Part shown: piece by piece, positions 29,034 through 38,488 of the stretch | Position numbering within the stretch: the first letter of the stretch is position 1 | Layout of the letters: each line of letters opens with the position of its first letter | Source: Methylomarinum sp965277025 | Lineage (GTDB): Bacteria; Pseudomonadota; Gammaproteobacteria; Methylococcales; Methylomonadaceae | NCBI GenBank assembly: GCA_965277025.1 | Contig: OZ255706.1 | Location: 3,472,001 to 3,536,000 of the forward strand | DNA: 64,000 bases | Direction of reading: 5' to 3' | Program-made: the position numbers and the translations under genes | The notes under the pieces: model-generated | What the model saw: only the letters and a program-made list of their open reading frames with translations | Databases searched by the model: none | What the model was told of the DNA's origin: nothing

Positions 29034-29875
29034 GATCAAGTCGATAGCCTACCTTGCCATCTCATTTTTCGAAAACATTACCGTAGCCCGTATGGAGCAA
29101 CGCGGAATACGGGATATTCCTTGCACCGATCATCCCGGATTCCGTTTCACTTCATCCAGGCTACTTGATGTGTCAACGGAGCAAAGTTGGAATGCGATTT
29201 CCGCCCCCATCAAGTCGATAGCCTACCTTGCCATCTCATTTTTCGAAAACATTACCGTAGCCCGTATGGAGCAACGCGGAATACGGGGCATTTCTTGCAC
29301 CGGTCATCCCGGATTCCGTTTCATTTCATCCAGGCTACTTGATGTGTTAACGGACGCAAATTTGAAATGCGATTTACGCCCCCCATCAAGTCGATAGTCC
29401 ACCTTGCCATCTCATTTTCCGAAAACATTACCGTAGCCCGTATGGAGCAACGCGGAATACGGGGCATTTCTTGCACCGGTCATCCCGGATTCCGTTTCAT
29501 TTCAACCAGGCTACTTGATGTGTTAACGGACGCAAAGTTGAAATGCGATTTCCGCCCCCCATCAAGTCGATAGTCCACCTTGCCATTTCATTTTTCGAAA
29601 ACATTACCGTAGCCCGTATGAAGCAACGCGGAATACGGGGCATTCCTTGCACCGGCCATCCCGGATTCCGTTTCACTTCATCCAGGCTACTTGATGTGTT
29701 AACGGACGCAAAGTTGAAATGCGATTTCCGCCCCCCCATCAAGTCGATAGCCCTCCTTGCCATTTCATTTTTCGAAAACATTACCGTAGCCCGTATGGAG
29801 CAACGCGGAATACGGGACATTCCATGCGCCGATCATCCCGGATTCCGTTTCACTTCATCCAGGCTACCTGTTATA
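29034..29875. repeat. Five tandem copies of a ~175-bp repeat
   Basis: The marker GTAGCCCGTATG occurs at 29083, 29257, 29433, 29609 and 29786, so the spacing is 174, 176, 176 and 177. Each unit also holds ATCAAGTCGATAG, CATCCCGGATTCCG and CATCCAGGCTACTTGATGTG. A fragment of the palindromic repeat (about 28970-29030) precedes the array, and a partial sixth unit appears at 30636-30686, beyond a toxin-antitoxin pair. Unit-length changes shift the reading frame, so the open frames across it are not a protein. Bases 28914-29033 hold no gene. Confidence 0.88.
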
Positions 29876-29907
29876 AGACCTGCGCCTACGAGGCTCTTTA
29901 TACGTTT

Positions 29908-30144
29908 TTACAACATGTCCTTTTCTTCTGCTTCTGTATCGGGAATTTTGGACATGACTTCAAAAAACAATTTTTCATCTCCTTGTTTAGCACGCTGCAT
30001 TAGATATTCTTCTGTTAGCAATGCAGACATTTTCTCTGCTACAGCAGATGATATAAATTGATTGATTGAAATTCCCTCCTTCTTTGCCAATAACCTGACT
30101 TCTTCATGCAAGGAATCTGGCAACCTTAAACTAAGCGTGCTCAT
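29908..30144 (-). CDS. Antitoxin with ribbon-helix-helix N-terminus
   Basis: 78 residues. MSTLSLRLPDSLHEEVRLLAKKEGISINQFI is a typical Arc/MetJ (HicB/CopG-like) ribbon-helix-helix DNA-binding domain; the acidic C-terminus (KIPDTEAEEKD) is the likely toxin-binding tail. Its ATG directly abuts the stop of the PIN-domain gene, so the pair is translationally coupled with the toxin gene first. It probably binds the PIN toxin and represses the shared promoter. Confidence 0.82.
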   Translation of the reverse strand: MSTLSLRLPDSLHEEVRLLAKKEGISINQFISSAVAEKMSALLTEEYLMQRAKQGDEKLFFEVMSKIPDTEAEEKDML

Positions 30145-30567
30145 TTAAATACCTGCCTCTCTCATAAATTCCTGTGGTGTGACTGCTTTAATACCAAACT
30201 GATCAATACCTCGAAAATCACGTTTGTTAAATGTGATAATGTATTCACTCCCTGACTCTACTGCGACTTCAAGAACAAGATCATCTTTTGGGTCTTTAAG
30301 ATAGGGACGCCATAAATAAAATATTTTCCGAATACTTGATTTGCTCAGAAAATAATCAAGAATGATGTTAATGTCGTTTTCTGTAAGCCCATTCAGCATT
30401 CCTGTTCTTTTTGCTACTGACTCATATTCGAAAAACAAAGGAACAGAAATATTTGGTTTATAGCTATTACTCGCCAAATGAGTGATCAACTTATATGATG
30501 CGCCCCGTTTCGACTTCAAAGCAGCAACCAGTACATTCGTGTCAATAACTACTTTAACTTGTCTCAT
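30145..30567 (-). CDS. PIN-domain toxin (putative RNase)
   Basis: 140 residues. KVVIDTNVLVAALKSKRGASY (first acidic residue of the PIN site), EYESVAKR, DPKDDLVLEVAVESGSEYIITFNKRDF (further acidic residues) match the PIN-family toxin component of this subfamily. PIN toxins cleave RNA with a metal ion. All expected acidic residues are present and the frame is intact. It sits inside the tandem-repeat region, with repeat units on both sides. Confidence 0.85.
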   Translation of the reverse strand: MRQVKVVIDTNVLVAALKSKRGASYKLITHLASNSYKPNISVPLFFEYESVAKRTGMLNGLTENDINIILDYFLSKSSIRKIFYLWRPYLKDPKDDLVLEVAVESGSEYIITFNKRDFRGIDQFGIKAVTPQEFMREAGI

Positions 30568-30635
30568 GTTATGGTATTGTATTTAATACCACAGCATGAA
30601 ACAAGCTTTTAACACATACCCCCCACCGACGCTTT

Positions 30636-30686
30636 GTTCCTTGCACCGGTCATCCCGGATTCCGTTTCACTTCATCCAGGCTACTT
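30636..30686. repeat. Partial sixth unit of the ~175-bp repeat
   Basis: TTCCTTGCACCGGTCATCCC and the following GGATTCCG...CATCCAGGCTAC match the right half of the units at 29034-29875, then stop exactly at the end of cusA. The toxin-antitoxin pair lies between it and the array. Confidence 0.8.
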
Positions 30687-32295
30687 TATTGTTGCTCCAT
30701 CCTTTTCCGCCATTCCTGAAATTGCAACACGAAGCTGTATGCCACGGGTAAAACCAGCAAATTCAAGATCAACACCGTCAACATACCGCCCAGCATCGGC
30801 GCGGCAATCCTATGCGTGACATCTGAGCCTGTGGTGGTGCTGTACATAATGGGAATCAATCCAGCCATGGTGGAAACGGCGGTCATCGCCACCGGACGCA
30901 CCCTGAGTGAAGTCGCCGATTGCGCAGCCTGACGAATATCTGCTGTCGATAAAGGCCTGTCACTTTCCAAGCGGCGCTTGGCGACTTCCTGATCGATAAA
31001 ACTCAGCACCAACACGCCAATTTCTGCGGCCATGCCGGCCAAGGCGATAAAGCCAACATATACCGCGACCGATAAGTTATAGCCATTCAGGTAAATCAGC
31101 CAGATACCGCCAATCACGCCAAACGGCAAGGCCAGCATGATCAATACCGGTTCACTGACATTACGGAAGTTGAAATAAAGCAGTAAAAAGATGATCAACA
31201 AGGTAGCCGGAACGACAATTTGCAAGCGTTTTGCCGCCCGTTCCATATATTCAAACTGGCCGGACCAGAACACCGTATAACCTGGGGGGATATTGACCTG
31301 TTCCGCCAGCACCGTTTGGCTTTGACGACGAAGCCCCCTATATCTGAGGTGTTCAAATCGACATAAATCCAGGCATTAGGTCTGGCGTCCTCGCTTTTTA
31401 TCGCCGGCGGGCCTCGCCGCAGTGCCAGTTTGGCGACCATGACCAATGGTATTTGCGCCCCGGTCGGCGTCGGAATCAACACACGGCGCAGATTTTCCAG
31501 ATTATCACGCAATTCTCTAGGGTAACGGACATTGACCGGATAGCGTTCCAAACCTTCCACGGTTTCGGTCACATTCATGCCGCCCACGGCGCTTTGGATA
31601 ACACTTTGCACATCCCCGACAGTAAGCCCATAACGCGAGGCCTTTTCCCGGTCTATATCAAAATCCAGATAGTAACCACCAACCGCCCGGTCACCGAAAG
31701 CTGACAAGGTTTCTGGCATGGTTTTCATGGCTTGCTCGATATCCTTGGAAATTCTTTGCAAGACATTCAAGTCTTCGCCAGAAACTTTGATACCAATAGG
31801 TGTTTTGATGCCGGTCGACAACATATCGATACGAGTTTTGATTGGCATGGTCCATACGTTGGCAACGCCTGGAAACTGGATAGCCTTATCCATTTCGCTC
31901 ATCAATTGCTGTGTGGTTTTGTCTGGATCAGGCCATTGATCTTTCGGTTTTAGCCGAATAACAGTTTCGATCATCGATAACGGAGCGGCATCGGTCGCCG
32001 ATTCCGCACGCCCCACTTTACCAAATACATGGTGGACTTCCGGAAAGGTTTTTAAAATCTTGTCGGTTTGTTGTAGTAATTCCTTGGCTTTGGTAATGGA
32101 AATACCAGGAAAAGTGGTCGGCATATAGAGAATATCGCCCTCATCCAAAGGTGGCATAAACTCGCTGCCTAATTTGGAATAGGGATACCAAGTAGCTGCC
32201 AGCAATAAAAAGGCAAGAATCATGGTTACTCCACGCCAGCGCATCGCCAGTTTTAACGTTGGTGTATGCATGGCATGTAGTAATCGATTGATCGG
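30686..32295 (-). pseudogene. cusA: CusA-type copper RND pump, 3' part
   Basis: C-terminal portion of the pump whose 5' part is at 40509-41977. It resumes at NRLLHAMHTPTLKLAMRW immediately after the IS21 end and its ATCGG duplication. Landmarks: GSEFMPPLDEGDILYMPTTFPGIS, RIDMLSTGIKTPIGIKVSG (copper-type HME motif with Met), and the C-terminal helices. A second lesion, loss of one A in GCCAAACGGTG near 31310, shifts the frame, so the ends read in two frames (31195-32322 and 30686-31312). The stop is TAA at 30686-30688. Confidence 0.88.
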
Positions 32296-32365
32296 TGTTA
32301 ATGGCCAATTAAAATAGACCAAAACTGGCCGTAACTACTCAGCGTATTTTACCAAAAGCATCAGG

Positions 32366-33778
32366 TCACTGAGTAAATTCCGGTAATTTCCCCTTAAATA
32401 CCAGTACCAACGCTTCAGAGGCACTGACATGATGTTTACGACAAGTGGATAGATATCCCCGAATACGGCAGAAGGTGATGGCACCCTGCTCACTCCTGAA
32501 ACACCCCGATATTTTTTGCTGCACCCTGGTCATGCGGATATCATTCTCACCGGGATTATTAGTAAATGGCACATCTATTTCTCTCATAAAGCGTAAGACA
32601 TCATCCGGGTAATTGATCAGCCGTTCCAGTAAGTTTCTGGATTTACTGCGCTTGAGGCGCCCACGTTTGGGTTTACCGGGCAACGGGGTTGGTGGCGGAC
32701 ATTCAATTTGTGCTTTCTCTAATAAATCTCGATATCGTCGTCGATAACAGGCCGCTTTTCTTGCTTCAAGCTTCCCCCCTGCATCATCGACGACCTGATT
32801 GATCTTTTTTAACCGGGTTTCCATTTCTTTGGCCCACTGCTGTCCATCCTGCTCCCGGGCACGGGTCAGTTCACGCAGATGATGCGCATTGCACAAGGCA
32901 TGAGTGAAGGGGGACTTGTAGTAAGGCTTCCAGTGATCGTGGCATAAAATGCCATGAAAGTCAGGCAGGATGCCAATGACATCCATCGCTTCCTTGCCCC
33001 GTTTTACATGGGGAAAATAATGTGTCCATAAATCATTAGAAGCACAATGCAACCAGTACCTGGCGCCATTGATGTTAATGCCCGTTTCATCGGCATGTAC
33101 AACAGAAGCTGCCGCCAGTCTTTGCTTGCAAATCGGCTCAAAGGATGCCAGCTTCTCAAAGGCTGGTTGATTGAAATTAACCAGCGAACCTTCACTGATG
33201 GGGATCTGTAATTGATCGGAAAAATAATCCTTGATGCGCTGGCAGGGCAATAATTGGTACTGCGAAAGATACACGGCGTGCGCCTTGAGTTGGTCACCAT
33301 ATTGCACGGCTTTTGTTACGCCCTCGGGAAAAGGAGCAACAAACCGACGACCTTGTTCATCGATAAGCCTTTGCGCACGATATTCCGTCACAATCCGTGA
33401 AATATCAATATCAAATACCTGCCGGGTTTCAAAGCCATCTGCCGTGTAGCTTCCGGCTGGCAAGGTACGGCGATCAATCTTGATGGAGATAACGTCATCG
33501 GGATCATCGACTTTAACCAGCGTGGTGCCAATATGCCCTTTCTGTCCACCACCTGGTTTTTCTGATCCGGCCCGTGCTTTCCTTTTACGATCAGGATCAC
33601 TTGATGGCGGCCTGGAACTGTTACTGCTGTTAAGTCCGAGCCGATGCATCAAGAGCGTGACCAGCAACAACAATATCTCCAGCGAAGACCGCAGCGCCGG
33701 AGATAAATCGGCTTCATCTTCAATCAGCTGCCGGGCATTGGTAATGGCAGCCTCTACATCAATGGAATCAATCTTCAA
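32366..33778 (-). CDS. IS66-family transposase (TnpC)
   Basis: 470 residues from a TTG start (no closer ATG in frame); intact. N-terminal leucine-rich region, SSNSSRPPSSDPDRKRK, Zn-finger-like region, VVHADETGININGARYWLH (first Asp), GILCHDHWKPY (second Asp), HALCNAHHLREL, and the C-terminal IDVPFTNNPGENDIRMTRVQQKISGCFRS with the catalytic Glu. This copy lacks the frameshift of copy 2. Confidence 0.9.
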   Translation of the reverse strand: MKIDSIDVEAAITNARQLIEDEADLSPALRSSLEILLLLVTLLMHRLGLNSSNSSRPPSSDPDRKRKARAGSEKPGGGQKGHIGTTLVKVDDPDDVISIKIDRRTLPAGSYTADGFETRQVFDIDISRIVTEYRAQRLIDEQGRRFVAPFPEGVTKAVQYGDQLKAHAVYLSQYQLLPCQRIKDYFSDQLQIPISEGSLVNFNQPAFEKLASFEPICKQRLAAASVVHADETGININGARYWLHCASNDLWTHYFPHVKRGKEAMDVIGILPDFHGILCHDHWKPYYKSPFTHALCNAHHLRELTRAREQDGQQWAKEMETRLKKINQVVDDAGGKLEARKAACYRRRYRDLLEKAQIECPPPTPLPGKPKRGRLKRSKSRNLLERLINYPDDVLRFMREIDVPFTNNPGENDIRMTRVQQKISGCFRSEQGAITFCRIRGYLSTCRKHHVSASEALVLVFKGKLPEFTQ

Positions 33779-33807
33779 TGAAACGGCCTGTGGGTTTAAG
33801 TACAGGA

Positions 33808-34932
33808 TAGAAGTTACGCATTGACAGGCAATGTTAAACTATGGGTTTAAAAAATCCCAAAGTCAATGCAAGGCAAACCTTGATAAGAGAAATAACACGC
33901 CCCTCAACAGCCTGCTGTACATTACCCATGTATATTGATTTTTTATTAAGTGAGCCGAAACAAGCTAGTTGTCGACGATTAGGAGAAGTCATGTCAATAT
34001 CACATGATAGCGTAAATCGATTTCTAAATCGGGAGCATTACACTGGGCGAGATTTATACAATGAAGCCAGCGCAAGCCTGAATTTAAAGGGCGGAACCTT
34101 GAGTGTTGACGATAGTGTTCTTGATAAACCTTATAGCCAATATATGGCATATGTCAGTTATTTTTGGTCGGGAAAACATCATGGAGCAGTCAAGGGAATC
34201 AATCTTGTCACGTTGTACTACACAGACATTCAAGGAAAACACCAACCACTGAATTTCCGGGTGGTCGATAAGGCGGAAGGAAAGACAAAAAATGACTATT
34301 TTCAAGACATGCTGACCGAAGTATTAGCTTGGGGACTAGAACCTGGTTTTATAACAGGAGATAGCTGGTACAGTTGCGTGGATAATCTTAAATTGACAAG
34401 AAATCATCAGACAGGATTATTCTTTGCAGTGGAAGGTAATCGATTAGTCTCTGTTGAAAAAGGTTCATGGGTTCAAGTCAGGCAATTAGAAATCCCGGAA
34501 GACGGCTTAATGGTTTGGCTCAAAAATTTTGGGTATGTGAAATTATTTCGGACGACCTTGAAAGAACAAGTTCGCCATTACATAAGTTCACTACCTGATG
34601 AAGAAAAAACCGCTGTTTTTGACAAGAAAGCATTTACCGAACAACATGACAGGCATTGGCAGATTGAGCAATATCATCGGGCAATAAAGCAGGTGTGTAA
34701 TATTGAGCGGTTCCAGGTTCGCAATAAAAGAGCAATAAATAATCATATTTTTTCTGCAATTTGTGGCTTTGTTCAATTACAAAAATTGAGCTTTGCAGAC
34801 GTGATTAATAATTGCTATGGCGTACAGCGGAATTTATTCAACGATGTTATGGCTTCGTTTATCGACACCTTTATGCCAAATATGAATCATTTAAACCCAA
34901 AATTCCGATCTGTTGTCAATGCGTAACTTCTA
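33808..34932 (+). mobile_element. IS701-like insertion sequence, copy 2, nested in IS66
   Basis: Perfect ends TAGAAGTTACGCATTGACA and 5-bp duplication CAGGA at 33803-33807 and 34933-34937. It lies just upstream of the IS66 gene; the uninterrupted IS66 copy 2 shows the empty site. Confidence 0.9.
33841..34926 (+). CDS. IS701-like DDE transposase, copy 2
   Basis: 361 residues, intact. DDE-like motifs LSVDDSVLDKPYSQYM (Asp), TGDSWYSCVDNLK (Asp) and RHWQIEQYHRAIKQVCNIERFQ (Glu region). Start ATG at 33841. Differs from copies 1 and 3 at a few residues (for example KHHGAVKG, NNCYGVQ). Confidence 0.88.
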   Translation: MGLKNPKVNARQTLIREITRPSTACCTLPMYIDFLLSEPKQASCRRLGEVMSISHDSVNRFLNREHYTGRDLYNEASASLNLKGGTLSVDDSVLDKPYSQYMAYVSYFWSGKHHGAVKGINLVTLYYTDIQGKHQPLNFRVVDKAEGKTKNDYFQDMLTEVLAWGLEPGFITGDSWYSCVDNLKLTRNHQTGLFFAVEGNRLVSVEKGSWVQVRQLEIPEDGLMVWLKNFGYVKLFRTTLKEQVRHYISSLPDEEKTAVFDKKAFTEQHDRHWQIEQYHRAIKQVCNIERFQVRNKRAINNHIFSAICGFVQLQKLSFADVINNCYGVQRNLFNDVMASFIDTFMPNMNHLNPKFRSVVNA

Positions 34933-35255
34933 CAGGACTATTGTCTCATGGCTTTTGAAATACGAATTTTTGCCTCTGTGTTGCCCGTCATCGTATTTTA
35001 GAAATGCACGGCAGCAGGGCTATCGGGCAGTGCTTATAAGGCAACACGCCTCAACTAACGCAGGCTAATACAGTAAACCTCTTGCGCCAGGTGTTGCCGT
35101 TAGAAAATCAAAAATAACGCTAAAATCGTGTCAAGCAGTTTTTTTACTTATTTACGCTGAGTAGTTACAACTGGCCAACAAAAGTGAGCCACTTTTTCAG
35201 ACTTTATTTATTGAAATAAATCTGAGAGAGTCCCTGAATTTTTTCAGGGAGTCCT

Positions 35256-36821
35256 GTGAAGGAGTGGAACGTGATTCATCAAATCAAAGCGTTATACAAC
35301 GAAGGCAATGGCTTATCGATGCGCAAGATTGCCAGACAACCGGGTATTTCCCGGCATACAGTCTCGAAGTACCTGAAACTGACAGAGGCTGAAATTACGG
35401 CCTTACAGGCAACCACAGAGCGTGGTAAAAAACTGGATGACTACCGGGAGTATATTATCCATCTGCTTGAGACCTGGCCGGGCTTGTCGGCGGTCAAGGT
35501 GCTGCGCAAATTGAAAGCCAAAGAGGAGATGCTGGCGGTTTCCGACCGTTCGGTACGCCGCTACATTCAAGCGTTGAAGCAGGAAATCAGCGTCAAGCAG
35601 CAGCGCTATTATGAACCGGTACTGGACATGGTGCCGGGCGAACAGTGTCAGGTCGATGGCGGCGAGTTGCGTGGTGTCATGATTGGCGGTGTGGAAACTA
35701 CAGTGTATTTCATGGTGTTTGTGCTGTCTTGTTCCAGGCTGATGTATGTATCTGTATCCGACCGGCCCATTGATACGGAAACTCTGATTCAGCAGCACGA
35801 TGCGGCATTTCGCTATTTCGGCGGCATGCCAGCTGAATGTGTTTATGATCAAACCAGACTGGTGGTGATCAGTGAAGTGTTTCGGGAGCTGGAGCTCAAT
35901 CAACGTTTTCATCAGTACGCCACAGCGGCCGGCTTCCATATCCGTGCCTGCGAAGGCTATGACCCGGAAAGTAAAGGCAAGGTTGAAGCCGGGGTCAAAT
36001 ACGTCAGGCAAAACGGTCTCTATGGGGAAACCTTTACGGACTGGTCTGGGCTGGAAAGGTATCTGTCCGACTGGCTGGACACGATTGCCAACCAGCGTGT
36101 TCATGGCAGCACCGGTCAACAGCCGGCCATGCACTATCGAAACGAAGAACAGGACAGGATGCTGCCGTACCTGACACCGTCTTGCGTCAGCGAGAATCCA
36201 GCGCAGGCCAGGGTCACCCGCAAAGTGGACAAAACCGGCCTGATAGCCTGGCAGGGAAACAAATACTCAGTGCCCATGGCTTATCAAAGGGCGCAGGTGG
36301 CGGTAAAAGTCGAACACGGTCAATTACGGATCGCTGACCTCTCGACCGGCCAGAAGATTGCCGAACATACCCTGCGCCTGGAAAAAGGCCAGATCATCAA
36401 GAACACCGATCATTATCGTGATAAAGGTCAATATATCCAGCAACTGGAGCAGGACATCCAGGAACGACCGGGAAAAGGGGCTGACGCCAGTCAGGCATTG
36501 TGTGCATTACTGAAAGCCACCTCGCCGAAAATCGACAAAGACCAGTTACCGAGCGTCAAACAGATCCTCAAGCAATGGACGTCACAATACGGCCCGGTGA
36601 GCGATGAAGTACTGATGCGTATCCTGGATCGAACACAGCTCACCGCAACAGGTTTCAAGGATTGTCTGGACGCCTGGCAACACCACCCAGCGCGAAGTAC
36701 CCATGAGAAGGCCACTGCACAGATAACAACTACGCGCCAGAAAGCGCCCACAAAACTGGAACGCTATCGCGTCCTGAATGGCCAGTCGACTGGTCAGGAG
36801 GTGAGCCATGTCATCCATTGA
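35256..36821 (+). CDS. istA: IS21-family transposase IstA
   Basis: 521 residues from GTG at 35256. N-terminal HTH (GLSMRKIARQPGISRHTVSKYLK), then the rve integrase core: QCQVDGGEL (Asp), YDQTRLVVI (second Asp region), ESKGKVEAGVKYVR (Glu), and a C-terminal Mu-type beta-barrel domain. Its end overlaps the istB start. Intact, but it depends on IstB, which is interrupted. Confidence 0.9.
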   Translation: MKEWNVIHQIKALYNEGNGLSMRKIARQPGISRHTVSKYLKLTEAEITALQATTERGKKLDDYREYIIHLLETWPGLSAVKVLRKLKAKEEMLAVSDRSVRRYIQALKQEISVKQQRYYEPVLDMVPGEQCQVDGGELRGVMIGGVETTVYFMVFVLSCSRLMYVSVSDRPIDTETLIQQHDAAFRYFGGMPAECVYDQTRLVVISEVFRELELNQRFHQYATAAGFHIRACEGYDPESKGKVEAGVKYVRQNGLYGETFTDWSGLERYLSDWLDTIANQRVHGSTGQQPAMHYRNEEQDRMLPYLTPSCVSENPAQARVTRKVDKTGLIAWQGNKYSVPMAYQRAQVAVKVEHGQLRIADLSTGQKIAEHTLRLEKGQIIKNTDHYRDKGQYIQQLEQDIQERPGKGADASQALCALLKATSPKIDKDQLPSVKQILKQWTSQYGPVSDEVLMRILDRTQLTATGFKDCLDAWQHHPARSTHEKATAQITTTRQKAPTKLERYRVLNGQSTGQEVSHVIH

Positions 36822-37535
36822 CAGCGTTGCCGGAAAATACCGCAGTCTGTGCCTGGCGGGCATTGCCGGACAACTGGCCACCCTGCTCAGTCAGGCAGAA
36901 GCCAACGAAAGCTCCTGCCTGCACTTTGCCGAAAGCCTGGTGGACTTGGAGCGACAACAGCGCAACCAAAAACGCATCGAGCAAAACCGCAAACGCGCCG
37001 GATTCCCTGTGCAAAAAAGCCTGGATGAGTTCGACTACCGCGTACAGACCACCATCAGCAAACGGGAAATCAACAGCCTGCTGGACTTTGGTTTCATCGA
37101 CAACCGCGAAAACATCGTCTTCATTGGCCCGCCCGGGGTCGGTAAAACCCACCTGTCCATCGGCATCGGCCTGAAGGCGATTGAGGCCGGCTACAAGGTC
37201 AGCTTCAATACCGCGCCGGGACTGATTGAAATGCTGGAGATTGCCGAACTCAAAGGTGAGCTGAAAAAGAAAATCAACCAGTTGGCCAAATTCGACGTTT
37301 TGATCATCGATGAACCGGGCTATTTACCGTTGAACAAACAAGGGATGCACAACCTGTTTCAACTGATTAACACGCTGTATGAATACCGCTCGATCATTCT
37401 GACCACCAACAAGGAATTCACCAACTGGGGAGAATTTTTCATCGATGACAATATCGCCGTGCCGATTGTCGACCGACTCATTCATCATTCACACATTTTT
37501 ATGCCGGGAGGGGAAAGCTATCGACTGAGATCCAA
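36808..37535 (+). pseudogene. istB: IS21 helper ATPase IstB, interrupted near its 3' end by IS4-type copy 3
   Basis: ATP-binding helper of IstA. Walker A GPPGVGKTHLS, Walker B FDVLIIDEPGYLPL, sensor region ILTTNKEF, and VDRLIHHSHIFMPGGESYRLR. The IS4 insertion falls seven codons before the stop; the tail (KLNN, stop at 40440-40442) is on the other side. The interrupted gene encodes SVHDKKY instead, so a nearly full-length product with a foreign tail might still be made and even be active. Confidence 0.88.
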
Positions 37536-38488
37536 CTCTGTACATGACAAAAAATATTAAAAGCTGGCGTAGCTCGTTGAAATGTAATTAAATACCGCAT
37601 TTTGTTTTAGCGAATATGAATAACGGGACATTACAAATCAACGAGCTGACCGTCATATTAACTGAGCACTTTCAATGGAACAAGGCAAGAATCGTTTGTT
37701 TTGTGGGTATGTTAATTGCTTTGATGGCAGTTAGCACGGTCAATCTGGCCCAGCTCGCCGTATTCTTTCCCCGTCGGGCAAAAATTTCCTCACGATATCG
37801 ACGGATGCAACGATTTTTCAGTGACCATTGGCTGGATTACAATGAAGTCGCTCATTTCATCATGAAACTGTTTGGTTTCACTGATCAGGATTACTATCTG
37901 ACGTTAGACAGGACGAATTGGAAGTGGGGTAAAACCAATATTAATCTGCTGGTGCTTGCCGTGGTTTATCGGGGTGCCGCCATTCCTGTGTATTGGTTGC
38001 CTTTAAACAAGCGGGGCAACTCTAATACGAAGGAACGTATAGCGCTGATGAAACGCTTTATTGCGCAGTCTGGCCGACATCACATCAAAGGTCTTTTGGC
38101 TGATCGGGAGTTTATTGGAGACGAATGGATGGGCTGGTTGTTTGAGCAAGAGATTCCCTTTTATATCCGTATTCGCAACAACGCCTGGACAACCAATGCC
38201 CAAGGCCAGCGAATACGCGTAGAGCGTTTGTTTTATGGGCTTAAGCCGGGTAGCACACGACACCTCTCAACAGCGCGCTATTTGGGAAATTGTTCAATTT
38301 ATCTCAGTGGGTTACGGCTGAGTGATGGTGAGTTATTAATCATCGTCTGTCAGCATTTGAACCCTGATGCGATTAAAATTTATGGCTTGCGTTGGGATAT
38401 CAAAACGCTTTTTGGCTGTTTAAAAGAACGGGGATTCAAACTTGAGGAAACGCGTGTAGTCGGTTATCTTCGGATCAAAAAATTGTTA

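Larger units (their letters stand above)
32331..35168 (-). mobile_element. IS66-family element, copy 1, inside IS21 and carrying an IS701-like insertion
   Basis: Ends GTAACTACTCAGCGTA and complement; 8-bp duplication AACTGGCC at 32323-32330 and 35169-35176, as expected for IS66. After removing the nested 1,125-bp element and its duplication, its length (about 1,708) equals copy 2. It has only the large transposase gene, no tnpA/tnpB accessory genes (ISBst12-like layout). Confidence 0.9.

Noticed and set aside
28993..30061. Open frames with repeated MEQRGIRGI-CTGHPGFRF peptides
   Set aside because: They read the ~175-bp tandem repeats; unit lengths of 174, 176 and 177 break the frame between units, and there is no consistent start or ribosome-binding site.
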